DNA of 42,941 nt. It comes from Oscillospiraceae bacterium (GTDB taxonomy: Bacteria > Bacillota > Clostridia > Oscillospirales > Ruminococcaceae). The notes under the pieces were generated by a model. The model was not told where the DNA came from. It made no database searches and saw only the letters and a list, made by a program, of their open reading frames with translations. The translations under genes were made by a program, and so were the position numbers. Location: the NCBI GenBank assembly GCA_902798695.1, contig CADBXK010000005.1:1-42941 (forward strand), given 5' to 3'. Below, one piece after another: positions 7,735-16,345 of this stretch; positions within the stretch are counted from its first letter, which is position 1, and each line of letters starts with the position of its first letter.

Positions 7735-9446
7735 TGGTGCCCCCCCTTTCCATAATACCTAAAGCTAAGCATTGTGAGGTCATCAAATTGAGGAGCACTA
7801 CCCACAAATTTATCAACATCTTCTTTGACCACTCTTAAAACATCTGAAACGGAAGCGTTAACACATTTATTTAGTGACTCAACTAATCGTTGTTCTCCAA
7901 AAAGCTCTCCGTTAGCATTTGTAGCCTCAGTCACCCCATCAGTATAAACAAATAATGAATCACCTGGATTTAATTGAAACTCCTGATCTCTAAACTTAAT
8001 TCCTTCAATAGTTGCAACTGCAGGAGAATGCTTATCTTTAATCAATTCATATTTTTCATCTTTTTTACAAATAGCTGGATATTCATGTCCTGCATTTGCG
8101 GTAGTGCACTTACCTGTAGATATTTCTAATATTCCAAACCAAACAGTAACAAACAATTCATTTTTATTATTCTCACAAAGCTGAGCATTAACGTGAGTTA
8201 AAATTTCTGCAGGACTATAATCCTCCCCTCTCACATGCACGTTTGCTCTGTCTTTGATTAACGTTTTAGCTATAACCATAAACAATGCCGCTGGAACACC
8301 TTTTCCCGAAACATCTGCTATAACTAATCCTAAGTGATCATCATCTATAAAGAAAAAGTCATAAAAATCTCCTCCAACTTCTTTAGCTGGTGTCATAGAT
8401 GCAAACAAATCAAACTCATCTCTATTAGGGAAAGCAGGAAATATCGATGGCAACATATCTGCTTGTATTCCCTTAGCTAAATTAAGTTCAGTCCGTACTT
8501 TTTTCAGTTTAATAGCCTTGGCTATAGCGTCATCCATATAATTAAACAAGTCTTGTTGCATTTTTAATATACTTTTCGCCAACAATTCTATTTCATCACC
8601 CGTTTTAAATGACCCTAATTTATTAGAAATTTCAGCGTTATTAGATACAAAATTTCCAACTTCTGAAGAAATCTCAATTACTGGATTTAAAAAATAACGT
8701 GAAATTATGAATACTGAAACAAATATCAAAATCAAAGTTAAAACAAAAACAACTATTATTGTCATTATTATAAAACTAATAATATCCTTTTGATAACTTT
8801 CAACACTAATATCACAACCAACCATAACGAGCATATTTTCATTTTTCCAAAATGAATTAACAGATGTTATAGTGTATCCATATCTACCATTCTGCAAAAA
8901 ATTAGTTTCAGTTGATTTTCCAGTATTAATGCTTTCTATAATAGAGTCAATATACTTTGGAGAAAGACTGTCACTTTTCGCAAAATTTTGCCTAAGATCA
9001 TCATTAAAATGCGTATCCATTATATAATATAGCGGTTTAAAATCAGCTAAATTTGTTGACTTAGCATCATAAGTATTTAAAACATCTAAATCTATAGCAC
9101 ATATAAATATGTCATTAAATTCTAATTCTTTTCTTAACTCATTAACTCTATCAAATGCGTTTCGATATTTTTCACTATTTACAACTTCATTAACTTTACT
9201 TTCGTCGATTTGTGATCTATTATATTTGAAAACAATATCAGCGTATTCTTTTATTTCATCTTCAGTGAAATATTTGGATACCAATTTAGAAACTTTGTAT
9301 CCAAATTCATTGTAGTGTTTAACTACTCGTCGAGTATACAAACTTGCGCTCACATAAACCAACAATATTGCAAATAGCAAACAAACCGCCATAATAGCAA
9401 CAATAAATCGCGTTCCCAACTTACTTTTAAACAAAATTCTTTTCAT
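7731..9446 (-). CDS. Membrane sensor SpoIIE/RsbU-type PP2C phosphatase
   Basis: A 571-residue sensor phosphatase. Membrane helix 1 spans about 13-35, an extracytoplasmic sensing region about 36-220, helix 2 about 221-252, HAMP about 250-305, and the SpoIIE-type PP2C domain from about 340 to the end. Metal-binding motifs are visible: GGDFYD (Asp360), IADVSGKG (Asp378) and LFVYTDGVTEA near 500. The expected reaction is dephosphorylation of the STAS antagonist, freeing it to bind the RsbW-like kinase in response to an external signal. It overlaps the GH3 gene by 20 nt upstream and the kinase gene by 4 nt downstream, so all three are translationally linked. The ligand of the sensor is not apparent. 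Confidence 0.92.
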   Translation of the reverse strand: MKRILFKSKLGTRFIVAIMAVCLLFAILLVYVSASLYTRRVVKHYNEFGYKVSKLVSKYFTEDEIKEYADIVFKYNRSQIDESKVNEVVNSEKYRNAFDRVNELRKELEFNDIFICAIDLDVLNTYDAKSTNLADFKPLYYIMDTHFNDDLRQNFAKSDSLSPKYIDSIIESINTGKSTETNFLQNGRYGYTITSVNSFWKNENMLVMVGCDISVESYQKDIISFIIMTIIVVFVLTLILIFVSVFIISRYFLNPVIEISSEVGNFVSNNAEISNKLGSFKTGDEIELLAKSILKMQQDLFNYMDDAIAKAIKLKKVRTELNLAKGIQADMLPSIFPAFPNRDEFDLFASMTPAKEVGGDFYDFFFIDDDHLGLVIADVSGKGVPAALFMVIAKTLIKDRANVHVRGEDYSPAEILTHVNAQLCENNKNELFVTVWFGILEISTGKCTTANAGHEYPAICKKDEKYELIKDKHSPAVATIEGIKFRDQEFQLNPGDSLFVYTDGVTEATNANGELFGEQRLVESLNKCVNASVSDVLRVVKEDVDKFVGSAPQFDDLTMLSFRYYGKGGHQ

Positions 9447-11055
9447 TGTTATCGTACCTTTCCAATATCTTGTTTAATTTCGTCGCACATAAAATATTTA
9501 CAGGTTTATTATGTTTCCTCTCTATAGATTTTTTGTTCATTAATAAAGAATATTCTTCCTCATTATTTACGTACACTACAGGCTTAACAATAAAATTTAA
9601 ATGTCTTAACTCCTTGTATAAACAATTAACCTCCGATAAAATCGAATCCAAAATTTCTGACAGTTCATCATTGCTTAAGTCTATACTATTATTTTTCAAA
9701 CATAAAAACACAAAATATCTTCCTACATTATCAATTATTGTCGCACCAAAAGTATATTCCAATATACCAGGAACTACTTTGTCCATTTTTTCCATAACCA
9801 CTTCTATATTTTTAGCCGAAATTTTCTCACCAGCTAAATTTAAAACTAAATTCTTTCTAAACATAAATTCAAAAATTACTTGTTCATTAGAATTATTTAA
9901 AATTTTTAAAACATCGCCAGTTTTGTACCTATATAATCCTGACAAATTAGTTAAAACTAGTTCATATGACTTACCTGTTTCTAATTTATCCATTGAAACA
10001 ACTTGCCCACAATATTCACCATTTTCATTGCAAGGAATAAATTCATAAAAAGCACTATTAGCAACAAACTCATATTCAAAACTATCAAACTTAACAGTAA
10101 CACCAACCTGAGATTCAGACATAGCAAACTCCAAAAAGTCTTTGTGCACATCCCCTAGATATCTGTCCAATCCTTTGTTTTCATACTTAAATGTACTACT
10201 ACTAATACCGCTAACCAATTGTGTTTTAGGCCATATTCTTGGAACTATTCCTTCAAATCCTTTGCTACACTCTTGTTCAACAAAATCTAATCTATCAGCT
10301 GACACAGGCAATTCAAGTAATTTTTTTCTAACCTGATCTGACAACTTTACACTATCAGGAATAACTTTCTCTCTTATGTCAGATATAACCTTTTTATAAT
10401 TTTTTTCAAAGAAACTAAAAAACTGGAACAAATCATACATATATACGCTTTCAATCAAAACGATATTTTCATCCAAAATTGCACTCCAAAGTTTCATATA
10501 GAACATGTCTAACGTTTGCTCATCAAATAGTAATTCTTTCCCTCCAACATATTCGCTCATATTCATACACCCATTATCATATAAATGTCTGTATATAATC
10601 TCAGAAAACAGCATGTTTCTATCATGTGGTTTACTCAAATCAGTTCTAAAAATTGTTACAAACAGCCTACTCGCTTTAGGATTTTTTTCTCTATTTAATC
10701 TGACAAGATCATTTTTATCTCTCTTAAAATTATTTGAATATACATCAAGAGCTTTTTTTGTTAAAGGAATTAACTTAGGCTTATTAACGGTACCAGATGT
10801 AAAAACAAAAACTTCTATTGGATAAGTAGTTAATATATTCTGTTCGCCATCATACATCCTATTAATATATTTCTCAAAATCACGATATTCAGACAATGGA
10901 ACGTATTTCCTATAGTCTTCAATTGTCTTAATTTTTGAAAAATTATGTTCTATTCCATACTCGGTATTCGCATTATCATGCAAAATATTTTTCAAGGTTT
11001 CAAAATTAATTTCACTTACACTTTTACAATCATAATTTAAATTTTTTCTCACCAT
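9427..11055 (-). CDS. GH3-family acyl-adenylating (amide synthetase-like) enzyme
   Basis: A 542-residue protein of the GH3 auxin-responsive family, within the adenylate-forming superfamily. Plant members join a carboxylic acid to an amino acid through an acyl-adenylate. Visible marks are the N-terminal TEYGIEHNFSKIKTIEDYR region, the phosphate-binding loop FTSGTVNKPKLIPLT (85-99), and GLYRYKTGDV, typical of the family's adenylate-binding segment. Length is close to the usual 500-600. It starts after GAGAGAGGG and overlaps the phosphatase gene by 20 nt. In this operon it could activate a small acid or amino acid for coupling to the peptide or for making the sensed signal; this is inference. 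Its substrate is unknown. Confidence 0.85.
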   Translation of the reverse strand: MVRKNLNYDCKSVSEINFETLKNILHDNANTEYGIEHNFSKIKTIEDYRKYVPLSEYRDFEKYINRMYDGEQNILTTYPIEVFVFTSGTVNKPKLIPLTKKALDVYSNNFKRDKNDLVRLNREKNPKASRLFVTIFRTDLSKPHDRNMLFSEIIYRHLYDNGCMNMSEYVGGKELLFDEQTLDMFYMKLWSAILDENIVLIESVYMYDLFQFFSFFEKNYKKVISDIREKVIPDSVKLSDQVRKKLLELPVSADRLDFVEQECSKGFEGIVPRIWPKTQLVSGISSSTFKYENKGLDRYLGDVHKDFLEFAMSESQVGVTVKFDSFEYEFVANSAFYEFIPCNENGEYCGQVVSMDKLETGKSYELVLTNLSGLYRYKTGDVLKILNNSNEQVIFEFMFRKNLVLNLAGEKISAKNIEVVMEKMDKVVPGILEYTFGATIIDNVGRYFVFLCLKNNSIDLSNDELSEILDSILSEVNCLYKELRHLNFIVKPVVYVNNEEEYSLLMNKKSIERKHNKPVNILCATKLNKILERYDNNEKNFV

Positions 11056-11267
11056 TTTTACCCTCTCTCAACTGATAATAAATTTTAATATAAGTTCAAT
11101 TTGGAATATTTTAAAACTTTATCACATATACAAAAAATAACAGTCATTTTAGCCAACAAAAAACTGTCAGCAAATTTATTCTGTTTTAATTTATAAAAAT
11201 TCCAAATTAAATAACTTAAATCCAAATTCATCTTAAAATATTATAGTAAGAAAAAATAAATACAAAA

Positions 11268-11564
11268 TCATTCTATATTCAATATATCTACAAAACCGGT
11301 AACTTCAAAAACGTCCATTATGTCCGTGTTGGCATGTTGTACTACCATCTTACCTTGTTTATTCATTACTTTTTGTGCAGAAAGCAAAACTCTCAATCCT
11401 GCAGAAGAAATGTAAACAAGATCAGATAAATCAAAAATCAGTTCCGATACTCCGTTTAATCCGCTTTTTAATTCTCTTTCCAGAGAAGGTGCTGTCGTGG
11501 TGTCTAGTCTTCCTTTAACAGCCATAGTTAACTTATCATTATCAAGATTCTTTATAATTTCCAT
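11268..11564 (-). CDS. STAS-domain anti-sigma factor antagonist (RsbV/SpoIIAA-like)
   Basis: A 98-residue single-domain STAS protein. The motif DLVYISSAGLRVLL (48-61) contains the phosphorylatable serine, probably Ser54, aligned with D-S-x-G of SpoIIAA and RsbV. In such switches the kinase phosphorylates this serine and the PP2C phosphatase removes it; the unphosphorylated form captures the kinase. Both partners are encoded downstream (7327-9446). It starts after AAGGAG and is separated from the GH3 gene by 212 nt, a larger gap than elsewhere in the operon, so it may be partly independent in expression. That gap holds no ORF and only weak hairpins. It is probably the first gene of the unit. 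Confidence 0.9.
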   Translation of the reverse strand: MEIIKNLDNDKLTMAVKGRLDTTTAPSLERELKSGLNGVSELIFDLSDLVYISSAGLRVLLSAQKVMNKQGKMVVQHANTDIMDVFEVTGFVDILNIE

Positions 11565-11681
11565 AATGCACTCTCCTTTTGATTAGTATTTGTTTGTAAA
11601 AACAACTAAACACATATATTTGAATGTAAAAACATAAAAATATAGTTCAACTTCTAAGCAAAATTACCAATACATACTTCT

Positions 11682-11687
11682 ATTATA
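11682..11687 (-). promoter_or_regulatory. Candidate -10 box upstream of the STAS gene
   Basis: On the minus strand TATAAT occurs in the context GGGTATAATAG, about 120 nt before the STAS start. No clear -35 lies 17 nt upstream, so this is tentative. The stretch between STAS and queH (11565-11902) has no ORF and also holds a second promoter candidate and a perfect inverted repeat. Confidence 0.35.
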
Positions 11688-11809
11688 CCCATAAAAATCC
11701 AATAAAAATCACTGGCTTTTTATAAAAACCACAAATAATTATAAAAAGCAAAAATAAAAAAATACAAAAAGCACGATAAATATACAATATTTACCAAATT
11801 CACAACTTA

Positions 11810-11838
11810 ATATTAACAAAAAATGTTAGTTATGTCAA
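11810..11838 (-). promoter_or_regulatory. Candidate promoter overlapping an inverted repeat
   Basis: Minus-strand TTGACA (11833-11838) is followed after 17 nt by TAATAT (11810-11815). The -35 overlaps the left arm of the 33-bp inverted repeat at 11834-11866, an arrangement compatible with an operator. It would drive the STAS gene with a leader of about 240 nt. Confidence 0.35.
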
Positions 11839-11866
11839 TATATTAATAAAAAATTAATATATTGAC
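11834..11866. repeat. Perfect 14-bp inverted repeat with 5-nt spacer
   Basis: GTCAATATATTAAT and its exact complement flank AAAAA. It lies downstream of queH and upstream of the STAS-led operon. It could be a transcript-end hairpin for queH, though no T-run follows on that strand, or a dimeric regulator site. Confidence 0.8.
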
Positions 11867-11902
11867 GCGCAGTATATGCCACATACCTATTTCAATTAAT
11901 TT

Positions 11903-12448
11903 TTACTTTTTCTTACTTTTAACATATCTATCTTCTTCACTAAATATACATCCACAATATTTTTGCATATATATGTTCAAACTTCTAGCAATATTCTGCC
12001 CTTCTCTAAAATATGGTCTAAAATCTTTATACAAAAATTTTATTTTAGTATCATCAGATATTTTTTCTGATATTTGTTTTATGCGGTCATGATTTTGATA
12101 CGGACTGATAAGCAACGTAGTTGAAAAAGCATCGTATCCATTATTCATAGCATAGTTAGCAGTTTTATTTAATCTTTCAGTATAGCAATACTCACATCTC
12201 GTATTAAAATTGGGTGTAACTGCAGACACAAAAGATCTAAGTCCATAATCATCGTCAATTATAACTTCCAGTTGCATTTCTTTCGCATATTCTATAAGTG
12301 CATTTTTTCTACTTCTGTATTCTGTAAAAGGATGTATATTAGGATTATACCAAAATAATGTTGGTTCTATATTTTCCTTTCTCAAATTTTCTATGCACAT
12401 TACAGAGCAAGGTGCACAACAAACATGTAATAATAATTTCATAGTCAT
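11903..12448 (-). CDS. queH: Epoxyqueuosine reductase QueH
   Basis: A 181-residue protein of the QueH (formerly DUF208) family, which reduces epoxyqueuosine to queuosine in tRNA, the non-orthologous alternative to QueG. Hallmark cysteines are visible: HVCCAPCSVMC at 8-18, CEYC in the middle and YCGC near the C-terminus, which bind iron-sulfur and metal centres. Length is normal. The start could be the first ATG (12448, only 4 nt after AAAGGA) or the third-codon ATG at 12442 (10 nt after it); the longer form is given. It is expressed divergently from the antiporter gene. Confidence 0.93.
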   Translation of the reverse strand: MTMKLLLHVCCAPCSVMCIENLRKENIEPTLFWYNPNIHPFTEYRSRKNALIEYAKEMQLEVIIDDDYGLRSFVSAVTPNFNTRCEYCYTERLNKTANYAMNNGYDAFSTTLLISPYQNHDRIKQISEKISDDTKIKFLYKDFRPYFREGQNIARSLNIYMQKYCGCIFSEEDRYVKSKKK

Positions 12449-12496
12449 TCATTCCTTTATATCAACATTAATAATAAACCACATATATTTAAGGTC

Positions 12497-12525
12497 ATTC
12501 TAACACAAACCATACAAAACAACAA
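12497..12525 (-). promoter_or_regulatory. Predicted promoter of queH
   Basis: Minus-strand TTGTTG (12520-12525), a 17-nt spacer and TAGAAT (12497-12502) lie about 50 nt before the queH start and face away from the antiporter promoter. Confidence 0.5.
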
Positions 12526-12559
12526 ACAAAATTTAAAGTAATCATATATAAATTTTATC

Positions 12560-12588
12560 TTGAATTCTATAATAACTAATGGTATAAT
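12560..12588 (+). promoter_or_regulatory. Predicted promoter of the antiporter gene
   Basis: TTGAAT (12560-12565), 17-nt spacer, TATAAT (12583-12588). Transcription would begin near 12595, leaving a leader of about 100 nt before the ATG at 12695. Confidence 0.65.
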
Positions 12589-12694
12589 ATCCTAAATTAA
12601 CATACATATATATTTATGTAAATATAACATGTCTAGACAATTTTATGCTATGTTGGTCAAGACTATAAATATTGAACGGAGATGTATCTTTATT

Positions 12695-14020
12695 ATGAGT
12701 CAAAAAAAAGCAAAAGATAATTTTTTAGCATTATTACCTATTTTAGTTTTTCTAGTAGTATACTTGGGAACCGGTATATTTTTCGAGTATATTTCACCTA
12801 TGGAAGGCCAAATGGGTTTCTATATAATGCCAATTGTCGTTGCTTTTTGTATAGCATTAGTTGTGGCATTAATACAAAATAGAAAACTTTCATTTGATGA
12901 AAAGATGAAGATTTGTGCTAAAGGGTTTGCTGATGAAAATATTTTAATAATGATATTTATATTTCTATTGTCAGGTGCTTTTAGCGGTATTGCCAAAGAT
13001 GTTGGAGGAGCATCTAATATGGCCAATTGTCTTTTAAATTTTATTCCTCCAAATTTTGTAACTATTGGTCTTTTCCTTATTGCTACAGTTATATCAATGG
13101 CAACTGGAACAAGTGTTGGAACAATAGCTGTTTTAGTACCAATTGCAACTCAAACTTCACAAAACGGTGGCCTGTCTCCTTCTCTATGCACAGCAACTGT
13201 TATTTGCGGAGCTATGTTTGGTGATAACCTATCTTTTATATCAGATACGACAATAGCTGCAACTAAAACACAAGGCGTAAAGATAAAAGATAAATTCAAT
13301 TTAAATTTAAAGCTAGCATTGCCTGCAACAATAGCTACCATTTTAGTTTTGTTGTTTCTATCCTTATCTAACCCAATTTATGAATTTAAGGCTCCTGATT
13401 TTGATATTATAAAGGTAATCCCTTATTTAATAGTTTTGGTAATGTCATTGCTAGCAATCAATGTTTTTATAGTATTAGGCACTGGTATAGTTCTCTTTGG
13501 TATTGCTGGAGCTATAACTGGTAATCTTTCTTTTATATCTATTTTAAGTTCTATGAAATCAGGAACTTCTCAAATGTTTGAAACGATAATAGTAACAATT
13601 CTTGTATCATCCATATGTGCATTAATAAAAGAAAATGGTGGATTCAATGCTATATTAAATCACATAAAGAAAGTGTTCCATACAAAACGAGGAGGAATGT
13701 TAGGAATTTGCATTCTAACATTCATAACAGATATTGCCACGGCAAACAATACAGTTGCAATAATAATATCTTCTCCTGTTGCTAAAGATATAAGCAAAGA
13801 ATATAACATAGAACCAATAAAATCTTCAACTCTTTTAGATGCCATCTCATGTATAACCCAAGGCATCATACCATATGGTGCACAAATATTAATTGCAACC
13901 AGTCTGAGTGGAATAGCTAGTTTAGAAATTATTAGTCAATTATATTACCTATTCTTCTTATTGATAAGCATATCAATATTTATATTAGTACAAAAAAATC
14001 AAACTAAAGTTACGGTGTAG
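12695..14020 (+). CDS. NhaC-family Na+/H+ antiporter
   Basis: A 441-residue polytopic membrane protein with about 11 hydrophobic helices. Family signatures are GTSVGTIAVLVPIA and GAMFGDNLSFISDTTIAA, characteristic of NhaC-type antiporters that exchange sodium (or a small metabolite) for protons. The start at 12695 (MSQKKAKDNF) is chosen because GGAG lies upstream, although at about 13 nt it is rather far; an in-frame ATG at 12629 has no ribosome site and sits close to the predicted transcription start. The substrate cannot be settled, since NhaC relatives also include malate/lactate and amine exchangers. It is followed after 26 nt by a pseudouridine synthase gene and probably shares its transcript. 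Confidence 0.85.
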   Translation: MSQKKAKDNFLALLPILVFLVVYLGTGIFFEYISPMEGQMGFYIMPIVVAFCIALVVALIQNRKLSFDEKMKICAKGFADENILIMIFIFLLSGAFSGIAKDVGGASNMANCLLNFIPPNFVTIGLFLIATVISMATGTSVGTIAVLVPIATQTSQNGGLSPSLCTATVICGAMFGDNLSFISDTTIAATKTQGVKIKDKFNLNLKLALPATIATILVLLFLSLSNPIYEFKAPDFDIIKVIPYLIVLVMSLLAINVFIVLGTGIVLFGIAGAITGNLSFISILSSMKSGTSQMFETIIVTILVSSICALIKENGGFNAILNHIKKVFHTKRGGMLGICILTFITDIATANNTVAIIISSPVAKDISKEYNIEPIKSSTLLDAISCITQGIIPYGAQILIATSLSGIASLEIISQLYYLFFLLISISIFILVQKNQTKVTV

Positions 14021-14046
14021 TTAACACATATTTAATAGGAGATAAA

Positions 14047-14787
14047 ATGCAAAAAATCAGAATACAAAAAATAATTGCCGATAGTGGATTCTGTTCCCGT
14101 AGAAGAGCAGAAAAAATGATATCCCAAAATAGAGTAAAATGTAATGGCCATTTGGTATCATTGGGATATAAAGCTTCTCCAACAGATAAAATATCTATCG
14201 ACAATAAAGTAATTAATACTTCAAAAAACAAACAATATAAATATATAATGTTAAATAAACCTAGGGGTTATATTAGCACTATGTCAGATGATCATGCCAG
14301 AAAATGCGTAGCTAAATTAGTGTCAGACGTTGACTCAAGAGTATATCCCATAGGTAGATTAGACATGAATTCTGAGGGTTTGCTGCTATTTACAAATGAC
14401 GGAGACTTTGCAAATAAAGTTATGCACCCTAAAGGGCACATTTCTAAAACGTATCGGGTCACAATACGTCCAGATATTAATGATGAACAACTTGCCAAAT
14501 TAGCAGAGGGTGTATATATAGATGGTAAAAAAACTATGCCAGCAGTTGTTCACGTTATTTCCAAAGAGCCCAACAGAGTTGTTCTATCTATGACAATTAC
14601 AGAAGGTAGAAACAGACAAATTAGAAAAATGATGGAAAAGGTTGGTTTGCAAGTTGCTAGATTAAAACGAACACACATAGGTCCAATAAAATTAGGAATG
14701 TTAAAACCAGGAACTTGGCGAGAACTAAAACCTTTAGAACTAAAAGCTTTAAAACAAGCTGTCAAAAAATCTTATACTAATCTATAA
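14047..14787 (+). CDS. rluB: RsuA/RluB-family pseudouridine synthase
   Basis: A 246-residue rRNA pseudouridine synthase. An S4 RNA-binding domain (about 4-60: IRIQKIIADSGFCSRRRAEKM) is followed by the catalytic domain with KPRGYIST (71-78) and GRLDMNSEGLLLFTNDG, whose Asp106 is the conserved catalytic aspartate. The R-N-R-Q-I-R-K-M motif near 195 is also typical. Firmicute members of this group modify 23S rRNA near position 2605, hence the symbol, but RsuA/RluF relatives cannot be excluded. The start follows AGGAGATAAA. It converges on the S1 gene with only 9 nt between the stops and no obvious terminator. Confidence 0.88.
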   Translation: MQKIRIQKIIADSGFCSRRRAEKMISQNRVKCNGHLVSLGYKASPTDKISIDNKVINTSKNKQYKYIMLNKPRGYISTMSDDHARKCVAKLVSDVDSRVYPIGRLDMNSEGLLLFTNDGDFANKVMHPKGHISKTYRVTIRPDINDEQLAKLAEGVYIDGKKTMPAVVHVISKEPNRVVLSMTITEGRNRQIRKMMEKVGLQVARLKRTHIGPIKLGMLKPGTWRELKPLELKALKQAVKKSYTNL

Positions 14788-14796
14788 ATTATTAGT

Positions 14797-15711
14797 TTAA
14801 TTAAAATTACTTTCTATTAATTTTTCACAAAACTCTGGAGAATATTTCCAATGTGAAATGTGTCCATTTGTAATAAAATATTCAACTGGATCGGGTTTGG
14901 ATTGGTTAGAAAAAGAATCTACTATTGCCAATTTCACTTTCATTTTTTCTGGAATTAAACTTTTAATAAAAACAGAAACTCTGTCTCCTAACTCAACGTC
15001 ATTTTTATTTTCTGCAAGTCCAGCAAGATTGGGTTTCAATTCAACAAATATTCCATAGTTTGTTATTGACCTAACAATTCCGCAAACTGTTTCTCCCGCA
15101 TTAAATTTTTCAGCATTTTCTAACCAATTACCCAACAGTTCCTTATGAGAAAGACATATTTTCCCATCATCCTCAATAGATTTTACAACGGCAAATATTT
15201 TTTGACCGTTTGTGAATCTATCACGTGGATGTGAAATGCGTGAAATTGAAATAGAGTCTATGGGTATTAACGATGCTATCCCACACCCTATATCTACAAA
15301 ACTACCATAATTTTCAAAATGAGTGACAACTGCATTTATAATATCTCCTGGAATAAGTTTAGATATGTAATTTTCACGACAAATTTCTTGTGCCCGTTTT
15401 CTTGAAAGGATGAGACAGTCAGTTCCTATTCCTCCTTGTATAACAAAACATACAGGTTTGCTTACTCTCGAGATCATTGCTATATCTCTAGTAGTTCCTT
15501 CCTTTATTCCAATTGCCCCCTCATCTCTTGGGATAATTCCCTTCATATTATTAGGTAAGGAAAGAATTAAATTGTGTTGCTCATCACAACACACAGCTAC
15601 AGCTTCAAGTATGCGTTCATTTTTCTGAGCCCATTTCAGAGAATCTATATTTTTAAAAAAGTTTATATTTTCAGGACTATTGTATATAATTCCCTCTGGA
15701 TAATATGCCAT
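14797..15711 (-). CDS. S1 RNA-binding domain protein (ribosomal protein S1-like)
   Basis: A 304-residue protein with three OB/S1-type units: a degenerate one at about 32-104, a clear S1 domain at about 120-190 (PGDIINAVVTHFENYGSFVDIG...ISHPRDRF), and a third at about 204-264 (GETVCGIVRSITNYGIFVEL). Such short S1-like proteins in Clostridia bind single-stranded RNA and are thought to assist translation; they are not full-length RpsA. A ZP-like tail (SHWKYSPEFCEKLI) follows the last domain and has no function I recognise. It starts after AAGGAGG with 7-nt spacing. Transcription runs away from tRNA-Ser. Confidence 0.85.
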   Translation of the reverse strand: MAYYPEGIIYNSPENINFFKNIDSLKWAQKNERILEAVAVCCDEQHNLILSLPNNMKGIIPRDEGAIGIKEGTTRDIAMISRVSKPVCFVIQGGIGTDCLILSRKRAQEICRENYISKLIPGDIINAVVTHFENYGSFVDIGCGIASLIPIDSISISRISHPRDRFTNGQKIFAVVKSIEDDGKICLSHKELLGNWLENAEKFNAGETVCGIVRSITNYGIFVELKPNLAGLAENKNDVELGDRVSVFIKSLIPEKMKVKLAIVDSFSNQSKPDPVEYFITNGHISHWKYSPEFCEKLIESNFN

Positions 15712-15824
15712 TACTTAACCTCCTTGATTTTATTTATTTATCCTAATTGTATTCAACGTAAATTCAATATATTACTAACTAATTTTAAAAATCAAAAACA
15801 CTGATACAAATGTTTATAAAACCA

Positions 15825-15854
15825 TTGACATAACTGACTTTTTCATGATATAAT
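15825..15854 (+). promoter_or_regulatory. Promoter of tRNA-Ser
   Basis: Consensus TTGACA (15825-15830), an 18-nt spacer and TATAAT (15849-15854), 10 nt before the tRNA 5' end. Confidence 0.8.
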
Positions 15855-15864
15855 GACCTTCGTT

Positions 15865-15956
15865 GGAGAGATGGCTGAGCTGGCCTAAGGCGCACGATTG
15901 GAAATCGTGTGTACCGCTACTAGGTACCGAGGGTTCGAATCCCTCTCTCTCCGCCA
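15865..15956 (+). tRNA. tRNA-Ser(GGA)
   Basis: A 92-nt class II tRNA including encoded CCA. Acceptor arms GGAGAGA and TCTCTCC pair fully (15865-15871 with 15946-15952), the discriminator is G and CCA is at 15954-15956. The anticodon stem CACGA/TCGTG encloses loop TTGGAAA, with anticodon GGA at 15900-15902, reading UCC and UCU. A long variable arm and a GGTTCGAATCC T-arm are present. Confidence 0.97.
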
Positions 15957-15968
15957 GTGTATTTATAA

Positions 15969-16003
15969 AGAAGCAACTTGCTATAAAAGCAGGTTGCTTC
16001 TTT
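15969..16003 (+). terminator. Intrinsic terminator after tRNA-Ser
   Basis: Stem AGAAGCAACTTGC / GCAGGTTGCTTCT (one G-T pair) around a 7-nt loop, followed by TTTATATTT. Confidence 0.85.
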
Positions 16004-16007
16004 ATAT

Positions 16008-16230
16008 TTGCATCAACTTTGTTAACATACTACAAATTACACCTTAATATTTTTGTAAATATTAACCATATGAAAATAAAAAATACTTATTTTCTCATTC
16101 AACAAAATCTTTTAATCATATCCAAAGTAAAATTAGCATATTTTTGTTTTTTGTCAAAATATATCAAAATAATCTTGAATATTCAGCGATCGCTACCATT
16201 TGAATTTTGTGTTAGTATATGTTTAATATA
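16008..16230. other. Non-coding AT-rich spacer
   Basis: No supported ORF, RNA gene or repeat is visible between the tRNA terminator and the first surface-gene promoter element. An open frame beginning with TTG at 15863 runs through the tRNA and is not a gene. Confidence 0.6.
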
Positions 16231-16285
16231 ATTAATATAAATTTAACATTAAATATTGACACATTTTGATAAAATGTGATATAAT
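16231..16285 (+). promoter_or_regulatory. Surface-gene promoter and upstream AT element, copy 1
   Basis: TTGACA (16256-16261), 18-nt spacer, TATAAT (16280-16285). The element ATTAATATAAATTTAACA (16231-16248) sits only a few bases upstream of the -35, whereas the other four copies keep 19 bp. The spacer contains the inverted pair CATTTT/AAAATG, which the other copies lack. Copy 1 may thus differ in regulation. Confidence 0.75.
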
Positions 16286-16325
16286 TACTTAACATAAATG
16301 AATATTTTAGTTAATTTTCAACAAC

Positions 16326-16345
16326 AAAACCTTTTTTAAGGTTTT
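16326..16345 (+). promoter_or_regulatory. Leader hairpin, copy 1
   Basis: AAAACCTT and AAGGTTTT pair perfectly around TTTT, about 40 nt after the -10 box, followed by ATATTTTT. It resembles a weak attenuator. Hairpins of different sequence but matching position occur in copies 2 and 4. Confidence 0.5.

Noticed and set aside
9446-10048. 200-codon plus-strand open frame opposite the GH3 gene
   Set aside because: It is a shadow in AT-rich coding DNA; the opposite strand encodes a recognisable family with good start and spacing.
15863-16231. Open frame starting TTG just before the tRNA
   Set aside because: It runs straight through tRNA-Ser and its terminator and has no ribosome site.
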